Of a stretch of DNA of 64,000 nt, positions 37,101 through 50,200 are shown in pieces. Numbering within the stretch: the first letter of the stretch is position 1; the number at the start of each line of letters is the position of its first letter. This DNA comes from Dromaius novaehollandiae (taxonomy: Eukaryota; Chordata; Aves; Casuariiformes; Dromaiidae). The stretch spans positions 70,875,601 through 70,939,600 of the forward strand of contig NC_088102.1 of assembly GCF_036370855.1 (NCBI RefSeq), given 5' to 3'. Position numbers and translations under genes: made by a program. The notes under the pieces are model-generated. The model was given only the letters and a program-made list of their open reading frames with translations. It searched no databases and had not been told where the DNA came from.

Positions 37101-40100
37101 CTGGGCTGATATGGCTGTTGCAGCTGAGGTCTGGCACTATATGCTTTTATTATCTGCAGGGCCAAAGGCTAATAATGGGCTGAGCCTTATGACCAGCTCA
37201 GGTTTTGCTGGGGTTATGACTTTGTTGTGGTTTTCCAAGGCTAGAAACTCACTGGATTTTCATTTGTCAACTGTCTTGATTGTTTGCCTATGTTTTTAGC
37301 AGCTTTTCTGAGAGATGTTCTTTTACACATAAACTCATATGCCAGGTATCATTGCTCTTAGTTACAAGCTGATATTACTGAGATATTACCACACAAGAAA
37401 ACAGTAATAGTTGCTGGGGGTTGTCTCTAAAGTTTGATTAATTTACGTATTGAGGAAGCGTGTCTAAGTTGCACATAGCCTATAATAGACAGCTTATAAA
37501 AATGGACTGTTCCAGCTCTTGCAACAAGTGTCTTATTCCATCTCATTTATTAGTGAATGTGGTCAATAACAAAGTATTAACTAATCTTAAGCTACTGATC
37601 ATTGCTCTTGGGGTGACTGGAGCTTGCTGCTCTTGCTGTGACTGGTTTTCTGATTTTTTCTGTTTACAGCTGTTGTTAATTCATCTGTCTTCTGTTGGTT
37701 CTGTGCTTTCTACAGAAGAGAGAAATAATCTTTCCTCTTTGTTCTATATACTTCAAATTAGTGGTCTTCAGATCTAGGTAATGTTCTATGTAGTGGGTCT
37801 GAGATCAACAACTGAAGGAATTGTCATCTTCTCCTAACACAGTTTGCCTATCCTGTTTCAGAACTTGCTAACATCTTTCTTTAATTCTTTGCTACAGCTT
37901 ACTTGAAAATTCATCTTATTTCTTGGGATGTCTAACCAATGTTCTCTGATATGATTGGATCAAGTATTTGTAACTATATGAAGGAATATCCGTACTACTC
38001 TCTTTAAAACTGTATTTTACAGAAAACCTTTGGAAAAATTAAGTGTTGATAGTACTTAAGTTCTGGTTACTAAACAGGTGCTAAATAAGCACTGAGTCTA
38101 AGTATAGACCATCTATTTACTTTCAGGGTAAGCTTTATCCATTTCAGTTGCAATATTTATCTAGTCTCATCCTGAACATTCAAACACATGTACTTGGTCT
38201 CTGATTCTCCTCTCAGTTGGAAGATGAAAACCTAAGTTGGTGCAATAAAAATTTGGCGTACCGCTAAGTACAATAAATAGATTGTCAAATCAGCTATACA
38301 ATGTGCTCTGTATCTCCTCTGACATTAAAGGACTGACCAGTAGCTCACTGAGACTCAGCGTTTTCCCTGGAGTCTAGCTGTTGACTCCTAACCTGGAGGA
38401 AATGAAGGTCCTTTATTGTTTGCTAATGATTCTCAGAAATGTTCCTTCAAGCTTCTGCTTGGCGGTGTGGTGTTTAAGATCCTTCCACTTATGGAAGCTT
38501 CCACTGAAGAACTAATAGCACTTAGAGCTGCTGCTTCTGTCTGAAGTGTTTTTCATTCTGGGATTCTTTTTTATTTACTTTTTTCCTGATACAGCATCTG
38601 TAGTGAATCTTGACTCCCTTTTATACATATGTCCACATGGGCATTTGAAAGCACACTACTAAACTCAATAATAGTGCCATTGCAGTCAAGCTGCTTTTCA
38701 TGTTGATATCCCTCAGGGAGTTGCCCTGCAAAATAAACCATAAAGACTATCATGGCCAATAAGCTATTATATACTTGACTTGCTTTTCCAAAGCTGTAAC
38801 TGAGACGGAAATCAATTCTTCAAAGGTTGGTCTGATATTTTTTTCCATATTCCTGATATTCCATAGAACTTTCTCTTCCTACAGTTACTGCTAGATCTTT
38901 CCATTACATGGGAGTTCAAGTGGGGATGTGCTAAAATGCTGGTATGTCACTAGATCTCCTACACTTCATTCTTTATGACTTTTCCAGTTTTTAACCCCTA
39001 TATGCCTATTTATTTCTACTCCTGTCTTATCAGAATACTGAGTGGTTAGTTCCTGATTGGTTAATACTCTCAGCTGCTATTCATCTGGTAATTCAGCACC
39101 AAATCACCACTGCTAAAGTGTCCTAATTTTTTGACTGGCCATTGCCATATAAGAATGCCTTCTTCTGGTGCAGATTTCAGATCTCTGAGCACATGGCATA
39201 CTACTTTTCCTGTTATTTCTGTTTCTATGTTCACTCAAACTGTTGCAAATACTGTCTTTGGTTCCCATTGTTTGTAGTAGTCAGATTGTCAATAAGCTAT
39301 ATTTGCTGCTGCTTTCTCTTTGCTTGTTCTGACTTGAGCTCAGATTTAAAAGGCCTGACTGGTTTTTGGTGCACTGGCAGTGGGCATTAATGCTCTGATC
39401 TGCTTGCAGCCCAAATGGCACATGCGCTGTGTCCTTTCTATTCTTCGTTGTTCCTCAGGGTTTCGAGACTTCATCTGCAGGACTAGTCTCTGGAGGCGAA
39501 GGGTGGCACCACTGTGGGCTCCTCGGGGAGCAAAATAAAACCACTCTGGGGGCTGTTTTGCAAGGACTGTTTCCTATAACCATGCTGCCTCAGGGGAATC
39601 CTCTTTGCTGAGCTTACTGTCACTCAGAGCTGACTTCCATCTGCTAGCATATTAGACCTACACCCATCACCTTCAAGGCCTTTCCTCAACAAATCCATTT
39701 CTGATTCTGCATCTCTCTTCTAAGTGCTTCTCCCTTGCTCCTCACTTTCTTGTCTCCTGTCCCACCATTAGCTCCCAGTGCTCTGAGCTGGAGCCCTTGC
39801 ACTCAGAGCACCATGGCTTCTCCTCCCACAGCTGTGCAGTTCCCCTGTTGGAAACTGCCTCTCCCTGGTTCTAGCTAAAACTACCTGTGTTGAGGCAAAG
39901 CTCCAAGTGCTGATTTCTGCTTTGGACAGACTCTGAGGGCAGCTGAAAAAAAGTCATTGGAGGTTGAAGCTAGGCCATTTCTGATTAGAAGCAGGCTGTG
40001 CTTTTATCCGGAGGATGTCGAGGCAGCAATCCGGCAGCACATCCTGCGTTCTGTGCTCTCTGGCATGAAATGAAATTTAGCAGTGTAATAGATACAGGTA

Positions 40101-42418
40101 ATAGAAAAAATATTGAGGAAACCTTTCCCTGACTCAAACAGTTTCTTCTTTGGACTGTGATTTGCAGTCTGACCATCTCTCTAGAATGAGTTCTCTCTAA
40201 TGGACCTGTATTTCACGAAAAATTTCAACTCCTTTTTGTTTTATCTTTAATCCTGTTTAATTCTGTATATTATGGCCATGAGTTCCTTGCATTAACTACT
40301 TATATTTAAGAATATTTTGTCACTAAAGGCACTGCCTTTTGAGTTTAATAAATGTTCCCTTTTTCTGTATGGACTGTTAATTTGCACCCTTGCTGCATTT
40401 ACCAGTTCAAAATCTGAGTATCCCTAGATGGTTTCCTTGTAACCGTAAATACAACCTGTTTAAGTTATCTTGCCATCTTCGTCTCTTGCTAACAACAGCT
40501 GTGTGAATGGATTTACCTCTGGGCTACTATCTCCAGTTTTGTTACTCCTGGTATTCGGCCAGCCTTTCTTCTTACTGTAAGTTGGTTTGATATAAATGCT
40601 GGTGAAATACAGAAGATACTAACTAAATTTAAGTGGTTAGGGTGCTTCTTTGTGAGCTGCCCTCTGTGAAAATCAATGGTTAGTACAAGTATACCTGGTG
40701 TCATATGTGCTGCACAGAAGAGAATCCCTGCTAACTCCTTGCAGATTTTTCAAACTTATGACAACAGTAAGAGAGAAAACAGCAACAAATCTTAATAGGT
40801 GGCTCTTCCAGGGAGCTGTACAAAAGCCCTGGCCCTACCTTACATCATGATGCACTTCAGGCCTTGATCAGCATCCACTGCAGCCCTCTCATGTTGTCCT
40901 CTTCATCCAGCTCAAGCAGCTCTTCACCACTCATCTGCTTGTTGCAAGTGGGGACAGAAACCCAGGCTCAGCTCTCTGATGTCCCAGGGCGGTTTCTTCT
41001 TTTCTACCAGGGTTCTCCTTGGGTGGTTGTTTTCCTCAGTCGTGCTCCTTAAGCCTACATTGCCATAACCTTTCTCTGTCAGCCACAGGGATCTTATTAC
41101 GTCCTTTCCTCTCTGCTCTTCCCCAGCACCAGGCAGATCTGGTTCCCTCCAGCTCCAGCCTTCCTTCTAGCCCTGCTACTAGGGCATCCCTAGTGCAGAC
41201 TGGAGTGTGCGTTACCTTGGCATGGATCAACTGCCCAGTGTCAGTGTGGTTGAGGCTGGTCACAGGAATCAAAGCTTGTCTTCTACTTTTTCTTAATGAA
41301 AGTAGGACTATGGAAAATCTGTGACATATAATTTCCTTTGCTTCGTCATCTTCAAAAAGGCAATCCTTGAGCAGAAAATTCCTGGAAAAGGAACACTGTC
41401 TTGATAAGCCTGTTCTTAAATATGACTTCAGACTTTAGAAGCAAAGTTGTGAGGCACTGTTGTTTTGTTTATACTGACTATTTTGTTCTCTTCCATCAAT
41501 GTGTTGTGGCTGATTTTGATTGATCAGCTGCATGAACCAGGGAGCATCCTGCAATTCTCCTTGTGATGCCATCTGAATCTGTTAAAAACAGTTTAATTAC
41601 TCTTGTCGCCACAAAAACTCTTAACATGTTTCCCACTGGTAGAACTACCCTGGGGATAGGGTAGAATTGCATGGCTTTTAAAGAAAACCTACAGAAAGGC
41701 AGGCAGGGGGTGTCTGAAATCAGCCACTCAAACAGTGGTCACTTTTGTTAAATATGGTCTGATGTTCCAGCTTTTGAGGATGAGTGGTTCCATTAAATCA
41801 GCGCTGAATATGGTCAAGTTGTACCAGAAGACTCTTACACATTTTTGTCTGTAGTCTGCACACTTCAGTTTGTCAGTATGAGGGGTTTTTAAGGTAAGAG
41901 CTCTACAGGGGAAGAGAAAAATTAAGCAGTGATTAGAAGTTTCTGTAACTCCATGATGGCAATTTCTGATAATGCCACACATCTTTTTCATGCATTGATC
42001 TTCATATTCCTTTTGGGAGGTGGGAAAATGCTATCCCTGGTGTAGGGAGAGAAGTCTCAACATCCGTCTGTAAATGGTTTGACCAGTTTGAATAGTTAAG
42101 TCATCTATTTTTATAAGATGACTGTGGTGGAGAAAGGAACTAAGCCTGCATGTCCTGCATCACTGGACCTTTTGTGAAAGCAAATTGTGATACAGATGTG
42201 TATCTTAACATGAAGGGGAGAAATTCAGATGTTAAAAGGAAGAGAAAGGAGTGGTGCAAATGGACAAGTTAGAAATGGGTGGGAGGTCTTTGGAGAATAG
42301 CTGTTTGCACTAGTTAGAAAAGCAGGCTTATTCCCTTTTCTCTGGGCATTATCTTTGTCTCATGTCTCATCCTGCCATGTAGGGCTTCTGTCATCTCCTT
42401 TCTTTGTATGTATTTCAG

Positions 42419-42524
42419 CAACTTCTCACAACACCATGGTACAAAGTTGATGAGAAAATACATGAATCAGCTGCTAACTGGGGAGCTGGCACCTGATCAG
42501 CGCAGCTCTGAACCCAGAAAAATT
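42419..42524 (+). pseudogene. isolated relic of FADS exon 2
   Basis: After an acceptor-like GTATTTCAG the sequence aligns with exon 2 of the intact gene. The last two-thirds still reads MRKYMNQLLTGELAPDQRSS, then EPRK, against [20 protein letters not shown]. The first third is in another frame (CACAACACCATG beside CACAATGATAAG), so there is at least one small indel, and the donor GT is replaced by TAAAAC. The pyrimidine-rich sequence before the acceptor also resembles that before exon 2 of the intact gene. No companion exon was found on either side by eye. It is best explained as the last recognisable piece of another tandem FADS1-like copy. Confidence 0.8.
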
Positions 42525-42902
42525 TAAAACATGTCTTAATGAATTGTTGCAAGGCAGGATTGCCAGGAAAAGCTGATAATTGCACCTTGTATTTACTGGC
42601 AAGTGCATCTTTCCATTTCCCTAATTCCCTATTAACACATTTTGCCCTATAGCCTCTGCACTCGAGGCAAGCTGAACTTGTCCTTTGGATCACTGTCTGC
42701 TACTTTTAGTGCCATTCCCATCTGGAACTGGGAGCAGAGCCTGCCGGCTCCAAAACCTGTGGGTCAAGTGCATAGTAAGGCTAAACAGTAACCGCGGCAA
42801 TGTGCTCCCTCCAGTGGCAAGTGCATCATAGTGAAAACGAAATGCATTGTGTACAACACTTGGTAGGATGCTACGTAAAGCACTCTAAGTCCAAAAAGGA
42901 GG

Positions 42903-42920
42903 AAAAAAAAGGGGGGGGGG
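42903..42920. repeat. A8-G10 homopolymer tract
   Basis: Eight A followed directly by ten G. This is a low-complexity tract prone to length error. Confidence 0.8.
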
Positions 42921-43399
42921 AGGGAGCTTAGTTATAGGAAAAAGAGGCCAAGGTTAATAATTTCAATACAGTTGTCCATGGGATCACATTTCTCTGTAGA
43001 GACAAACATTTCTGAGTGCTTAGGAGAAAGATTGCTTCTCCTTAGATTTTCACGCATAAAGTCTCAGACCCTTCTGGAGGAGACAAGTTTTAGACAATGT
43101 AGTGGCCTAGTTTCCAATGTGAAATTACCTTATTTTGAAGTGCACGTCTCTGATACTGGATGCATTTTACTTCAGATCAGGAGTCAGATTTTCCCTTTAC
43201 AACTTGAAGACAAATCAACACTTTTTGTTTGTGAAGTCTTTTGAAAGAAGTGTTTGACTACATCCAGCTCTGGAGAAAGCTACTGTTTCTTGCTTTCACC
43301 CTCTAGGGAGAAACGTCTAGGTTTACAATTAACTCATATGCAAAAAAACTAGTGGGAGAAAGTCTAGAGAACATTAAAAATGTGATCAGAAAGCTGGCA

Positions 43400-44100
43400 G
43401 GTTTGAGCGAGTCACGCCATTTAACTTGCCTATGTTTTAAAAGCATAGGCTTACTACATAAAACCTATAAAAAGCTGCACAGTTTGGTGCCCCAGACCAC
43501 CCTTGCCTCCTGACTGATATAGCCTGCTAAACCTTTATGAGGACTGGTTATGGTCTTTGCATTAAGCGGTCATTGGTTTCAGTCTTTGATTGGTGGCCTA
43601 GAGTATTCTGTACTTGCTTAGTCGTCTTCTGGCTTAACGTATCTTGCACCTTTTGCTGCACGAGAGTGTTGCTTGTAGAGAATAAAAGAGTTCTTACTTC
43701 CAACTTGGGAGGGAGTGGGTTGAAAAGGGGGGAAATGGTTTTGGGTGAGTTATTTAGCCATTAGGCTGTTGCACACACCATGAATGGTGGTTCTTTGCCT
43801 AAAATAAGGTGGACTATGTCAGGGCTTTGAGGGCACTAACACACTGACCCCCTCACCCCCACCCTGGCCCGTGGGTCTGCCTGGAGATTACTGGGCTGCG
43901 TCTGACCTTGGCTACTTCCACCAGACCTGATCCTGACCCTGAGCTGTGGTTTGACTTCCCATCTTGACCTTGGACCTGCCTCATCACCACAAAATTGTCT
44001 GGTGATCTGGACTCCCAGGCTGAACATCCCTGCCACCCCCGGGCCTGCCCTGCTTGCCTCACTTGGGGGCTGCGGGCTGGGGCAGCTGCTAGCATGATTT
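43400..44100 (+). mobile_element. possible LTR-like remnant
   Basis: CCTATAAAAAGC near 43466 resembles a TATA box, and GAATAAAAGAG near 43680 resembles a polyadenylation signal about 215 bp later. A GC-rich stretch follows at 43840-44090, made of repeated TGACC/GACCTG words. The spacing is LTR-like, but I could not define TG...CA ends or a target-site duplication, so this is a weak call. A weak promoter plus low-complexity sequence is the alternative. Confidence 0.25.
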
Positions 44101-46856
44101 CCATGGGAGGAACGTATTTGCAATCTGAACATTTGCAGGACCAATCAAATACTCTCCTAAAAACTCCAGAATGGTGTAGAATACTGTGGGCACGTCCTTT
44201 CTCAAGGAAAAGCTCTAGGAAGAAAGTAATCTCAGTTTGTCCCCTTGTGGTGCTGTCACACTGTTTATCCTGGAACTGGATAAAGCTTTTTTTTTTTCCC
44301 TTGTATGAACCCCTGTTTGTCTACTGCTGAGGCTGGAACAGCTCTGTTCATAACAGGTTGCTTTGGTCATCCCTTTGAGGACTTCAGCAGTCACTCTGCG
44401 CGCTCTCAATGCCCGCCAGCCTTGTTCAGCTAGGACACAGAATGCAGTGCTGCCTGCAGTTGAGACAGGCTTAATATGCATGCCTGAGATAGATAGCCAA
44501 GTACTTGTACTTTCATATTAAAGTCCTGCATGCCTAATGTGGAAATGCTACACAAAGAATTGTAATGGCAAAGAAAATAATGTATTTTGCCTGGGTTACT
44601 GCTATTATCACTTGTCTTAGCTATTTTTGAAGCATCAAACAGCTGTGCAATTGTAACAATTGCTCCTTTTAATTTATAGCATGTAACCATGCAACTGGAG
44701 CTGTTCAGTCAAACCACTGTTCTGCCAGTAAAAGACCCAAAATTGTCCTCAGCCAGAGAGCCTGGTATTGTTTGAGAGAGAGGAGGAAGCAAATAGACTA
44801 TAGCTGAATTATAAGGATATCTGAGCTGTAGGGAATGGCTCAGGAAAGGGTTATGGGCTTTTACTCTGCAGCAGCCTTCATCCTTGGATGAAAGGAAACC
44901 TCATCCTCCAGCAGTCTCATGAAAATCTTATGCTTGGGGGCGACTGGAACAATGTTATTTGTGCCTGGTGAATGTCCTATTCACAAGAAAAGCTTCAGCT
45001 TGATTACTAGGAATCCCTGAGCTTTGGTGTCCTTTCAACAATAAGCAGAGAGGCTAGAGACTTTGTTAAATGATTTCTGAATTGCACATTGTCATGATCC
45101 TTCATAGGTAGTAAGGAACTCTGCAGTCTATAGCTATACTATACTCTATGATACTAGAGCTATACTATATAGCTTTATCCATGTAAAGGAATAATGGAAA
45201 ATCTTGGGCAATCTGTTTCGCAGCCTAAGAAAATGCAGGATACAGAAATCCATATTCTGTACTTCTTGTTTTGAAAGTAAGATTCACTGAGTGCTGTTAA
45301 AAAAAAAATCATTATTTCAGGATTTTACCTGAGAGTCTTCAGTTAATGACACTGAAAGATCTGTTTCCCCAGGACAATGCACAAGCTACAGATGCCCCAG
45401 TGGTGAGTGGATAGGCCACAGGTTGGATCTAGAGCCAGCTGCAGCCAGTTGAAAATATCAATCTGTAAGGAGCTTGAAAAAGAGAGAATAGACCAGGTGA
45501 AACACTAACTTTGTTTGTGGGCTAATTGATAACAGCAGGCTATTTGGAAGCTAGGATGACAAAGGACTTGAAATTCATGGCTTTTAGCCAAAAACTACCC
45601 CTTGAGAGCAGCCATTCCAGTTGCTGTATGGCAAGGAAAATAGACGTCACATGGAAAATTATACACTATGAATTTCACAATAATGCCTAATTGCACTTTT
45701 TTTCCTTCAGTGTGTCCCAATTTCTCCCCATCCTGTCCTTTGAATGAGTCTAACCCCACATTTTTCCAACAAATTTAGAGGGCAGTTTGGGTTTTTGGGC
45801 TTGTTTGTGAACTAGAGGACTTGGCAGATGCCTGCCTACACACCTTATTGCTTGTGAGCCTAAACAAGGCAGATCAGCATTCTTACCTTCTGTGCTATCA
45901 TCCTTGCATTTCAACGTGATGGGGAGGACAAAGCAAACAACAGGCATTTTTCTCTAGCATCTACTTTTTGACGTAGCCTTGGATACTAAAAAGAATCTGT
46001 CTGTTCCGCAAGGCATGTTGCCTTTGAGAAAACTCCATCAGCGACCACAGAAGATGTCCTTGGCTGTCAACCAGTGGTGTCTCATTCTCTCAGGGGAAGA
46101 GACCCAGTGTCTGGATGACAGGTCAAAGTCCCCAAGTTCCCCTCTGGCCAACAGGACTCCTCCAGAACCTCTTCTCCAAGAAATGGAATATGGGAATGAC
46201 TATAGGGCATCTTACGCAAATAGCCTCTTCTTTCAGCCCAACTTGCAAAAAGGGAAAGGACAGTCTTAGGGGGACAGTTAAATCTGTATCTAAAACTGCA
46301 GGAGAAAGCAAGACTCAGGAAGAGGATCAGTCTAGCCAGAGTGAATATTCAGTTATTCTGACCATTTCCAAATACAAATAAATCTACAAGCCAACTGGTC
46401 TACTCCAACACCCTAAGTAAGTTAACAGATAGCTGGAGATAGCAGGGGGTTTTTTTGTTGATGATTTTTGGGGGTGGAGAGGAGGAGGACCTATGCTCCC
46501 AAGTCTTTTTCTTTTTTATCTATACTTTCTCCAACTTCTGGAGGTGCCAAGAAAGCTCAACCCAGTCTATTCCTCCTGAAAGTATTAAAAATGCTTTAAC
46601 ATTAGCAAGGCAGACTGAAGGCTCCATGTGCATCATGGGTTAGTTCAGCAGAAGTGGCTCAGGGCATGAATAGTCAGATTTTTGGGGGGCTTCATGAGCC
46701 CCTGTTATCCACTTCCCACAGCTAATTGTTTTGTGTAAGCAATTGCTTGCAGTGGAAATGGAGGGGAATATTTTAAAAGCTCTGTATGGTAAAACTGCCC
46801 ATAGGCACTTAGCACTTAAGCAGGGCATTGGCTTGTGACTACTGTGCCTGTTCTTC

Positions 46857-47222
46857 AGTGCTTGGCTTTCTGCTTCCAGGGTAGATAAATGTCTATTTTG
46901 AGGAGGGGAGACTAGCAGGTAAAGGGCAAGGTGACATGCGCTTGGATCATGGCTGGGTCCAAAGCTTCCCTGAGATGTGATGCCAGCAGGCTGCCAATAT
47001 CTGGTCCATGGCATAAAACTACTGGGAACATCACAGTGAAGTGCTTGGCTTTCTGCTTCCAGGGTAGATAAATGTCTATTTTGAGGAGGGGAGACTAGCA
47101 GGTAAAGGGCAAGGTGACATGCGCTTGGATCATGGCTGGGTCCAAAGCTTCCCTGAGATGTGATGCCAGCAGGCTGCCAATATCTGGTCCATGGCATAAA
47201 ACTACTGGGAACATCACAGTGA
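46857..47222. repeat. perfect tandem duplication, 183-bp unit x2
   Basis: 46857-47039 and 47040-47222 appear identical base for base, starting AGTGCTTGGC and ending ACATCACAGTGA. The flanking bases differ immediately outside. Because 183 is a multiple of three and the unit is open on the minus strand, a 247-codon frame (46640-47383) arises with a repeated 61-residue block. That frame has no recognisable domain, so I do not call it a gene. Confidence 0.95.
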
Positions 47223-50200
47223 CTGCAGCAGGTGTTTGCTTTCAGGACTGATGTGGGAAAATCGTAATTTATTAACCTGTTTAAAGCTGTCTTATGCATG
47301 ATGTGGAAACCAGGGATCTTGCTGCCAAAGCAGGTCCTACTTTCTGTGCAGGACAAATGGACCTTGTCCAGGGTATATGTCAAATCAGACTGTCAAACTC
47401 AAAAGTTCAAGTAGTGGAATTAAGCAGAAAGTATAGGTTTTTTAACCCTGCAAGTGCGAACTATATTTTAAAAATTACTTTAAAGTACTTAGAGTATATT
47501 CAACCAAATAAACCAAAAATAAAATTCAAATGCATTTCTCCTCACCCTCCTCACCCAAAAAAACCTTCTCTGACCACTCGCTGACTTCTGGCTTCCTCTT
47601 ATGCACTGAGATCAAAGTTTCAAGCTTTTCTGAGAAAGTGTAAGGCAAAACTTATTGTACCTTTTTTTTTCCCCTCCTCCTCTCTCCTCTCCACTCTGTT
47701 CATGAATACAGGATTTCATCTATTTTTGTCACTGTCAGGAGCTGAACTGTTAAGGAAAGGACCCAGAACTACAAGGCTCACAACAGACAGATATAACAAG
47801 CACTGCTACCACCACTGAAAATGCATTTGCAGAAGAAAACAAGCCCAGGTCAGTGTCTCGGGATAAATACCAAGGCATTAGAAGTAGCAGAAGTTTTTCA
47901 GTTCTCTCCAGATGAGGGTATATCTAGTGACTGCCTATGAAGAGAAGTGATGTGGTATCACAGCATAGGAGTATGTTGCATCTCTTTTGCTCGCTCTGCG
48001 TAGTATCTCTGTGACAGTCTACTAGTGGTTGGGACTGACTCCAACAGCTGAGGCTAATAGAGCTCATTCCTTTGCCTTGATCTGCAGCTTGCGAAGCCTT
48101 CGCGTGCCCCCTACAAAGGGAAATATAATTGCATTATGTTTCTGATATAATCCCTTTAGTTTCAAATTAATTTAAATATGTCACCGTCAGCCTTCTGCTC
48201 CAGAACCCTGGGAAGTCCTGCTGTGGAAGGTCATATTTCAAGATCCAGATTTCGCATGTTCTACATGCGAAAGACAACACTTGCAGCACTGGGCCCGCCA
48301 ATGTATCATGAAGTACTCTGTGCTTCTGACATCGCCTCCTCCTTAGATTTATAATCCATGAACAATCAGTACATAAGCAACCAGTGGCTGCCCAGGGCTA
48401 AGATTAAACAATTAGTGTATTCAGAAACAACCAAACAGAAAGAAAGCGACTGGGTGTGGTTTTGCCACCCTTTATCAATAAAACATTAATTTAACCTAAT
48501 AGTTTCTTAAGATATTATTTTTGGAAGAAAACATTAACAGCTCCATTTGAGAAACAAGAAATGCCAATTACAGGTGAGTAAGGAGCAGAAAAATTTCTGA
48601 GCTCCTGATTCTTTCTACCTAGTGGGGAAACAGAAGGAAGAAGATCCTAAAATCAAAGATGAGTCATGATGAAATACAGATCCATTCCCTTCAGGTGAAC
48701 CAAGGCAATTGGGTAACCTAGTAGGTGCTAGATGCAGGTTCTGCAAGAAAACGGTGCAGCTACAAAATACTGTTCCTCCCTTTTAATCTTGATAATGGTT
48801 GCTAATTGACAGAATGAATTATGCTTCCCTGCTTTGCTTCCCCCTCCTTTCCCTCCAAGAAAAGTGAATAGATTGTTCTCACAGAGTGAAGGGGTCTCTA
48901 GGGTTTTGTAAGTGTGCAACACACCAATTCTCAGTTGAGGTTGGTTGAATAAGACCTGATGATAAGAGCCGAAAGTACAATTTCACTTACGAAAGAGAAG
49001 GTTTGGAGGTAAATTGGTAACTGTCCAAAACAAGTGGAAGGAACACAGAGGGATTCCGAGTAGATCTCAAGTACTTTGGTTTTATTATAGTCTTTAAATT
49101 GTGCTGCCTCTAGCAAGGATTGTTCAGAAAATGAGTGCTGTTATCATTCGTAACACTCAGGGCATACTAAATAGGATTCATCCTGCCTACTTTTAGCCCT
49201 CTAAAGTTAAGCATCTTATCTAGGCTAGTGTCTAGGTTGTCTTGTTAGTGTAGTGAGAGAGGCATTTTTAGAGTGTGATTTGTGCTATCCCTTTTTCTCA
49301 AATGACTATAGAGAAAGAATAAGAAAAATAACGAGGATTATGTGTCTTTTAGATGGCAAAAATTAAGTGATTTCATTCACTAATTGTAGCTGAACTATTT
49401 TGATGCTTATATTATCCTTTTCTGGAGACAGTGAGATGCTATGGAGCATGTTCTATATCTGAACCACCAAGGAGAGAAGCTTTCTTGACATTGAAGAGCT
49501 TTATTCACTACAGGATAAAAACAACCAGATCTGGTCAGTGGGTCAAATTTATTCAAAACTGAAATTAAAGTAACATTCAGTCTGTGACATGAATTATCCA
49601 TTGGAATGCATTATCACGATATGTGCTCAATCTGCCTTTATAAGAAGTCCTTAAATCAAAGCTGAAGGATTTACTCTGCCTCAGCTGTAAATTGTTGCAC
49701 CAGATGCAAGAGTCCTGGTGTGAAATGCCATGGTTTGTGCAAAAGCAGCTGCACTTCTGAAAGTGTGATTCTTAAATTTGTAGATGATAAAAATAGGTTA
49801 GTTGGTTAAAGGAAATAATCTATTTGCAATCTAGTGAAATAAAGCAGCGTTAAACATACTTACTTCTACCTACCACTCTAAGTTCTTATGTTGTGATTTT
49901 ATGTCATGATTTCTAACTTCCATGTTGTCACTTTGTAGTTACATTTTTTCCATTATTTCATTTTTGGTTGTTCTGTTTCTCTATGAGTCAGTCATAAAAA
50001 GAACAAAGAAAACTGCTTTAATTCAAATAGTTATCTGACGTGTTTATGTAGCCTGCATATCCAGTACTATGTGTTTATTGCCATTTAGAGTAAGAAAGTA
50101 TTAATATACCTTTTTTAAAAAATGTATTTGCAGTAATGTCATCCTGAAAAAATTATCTGTGGAAGTTGTCCTTTGGCTATACTGTTTCCAATGCCTGAAT

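Larger units (their letters stand above)
21626..42418. other. intergenic, no gene recognised
   Basis: About 21 kb between the intact gene and the exon-2 relic. Open frames are all short and none shows a recognisable domain or exon chain. Contents beyond unique-looking sequence are the simple repeats and LINE remnants listed separately. Confidence 0.45.

Noticed and set aside
46640-47383. 247-codon minus-strand frame
   Set aside because: Its length comes from the perfect 183-bp duplication; without it only about 186 codons remain, and no domain or splice context is visible.
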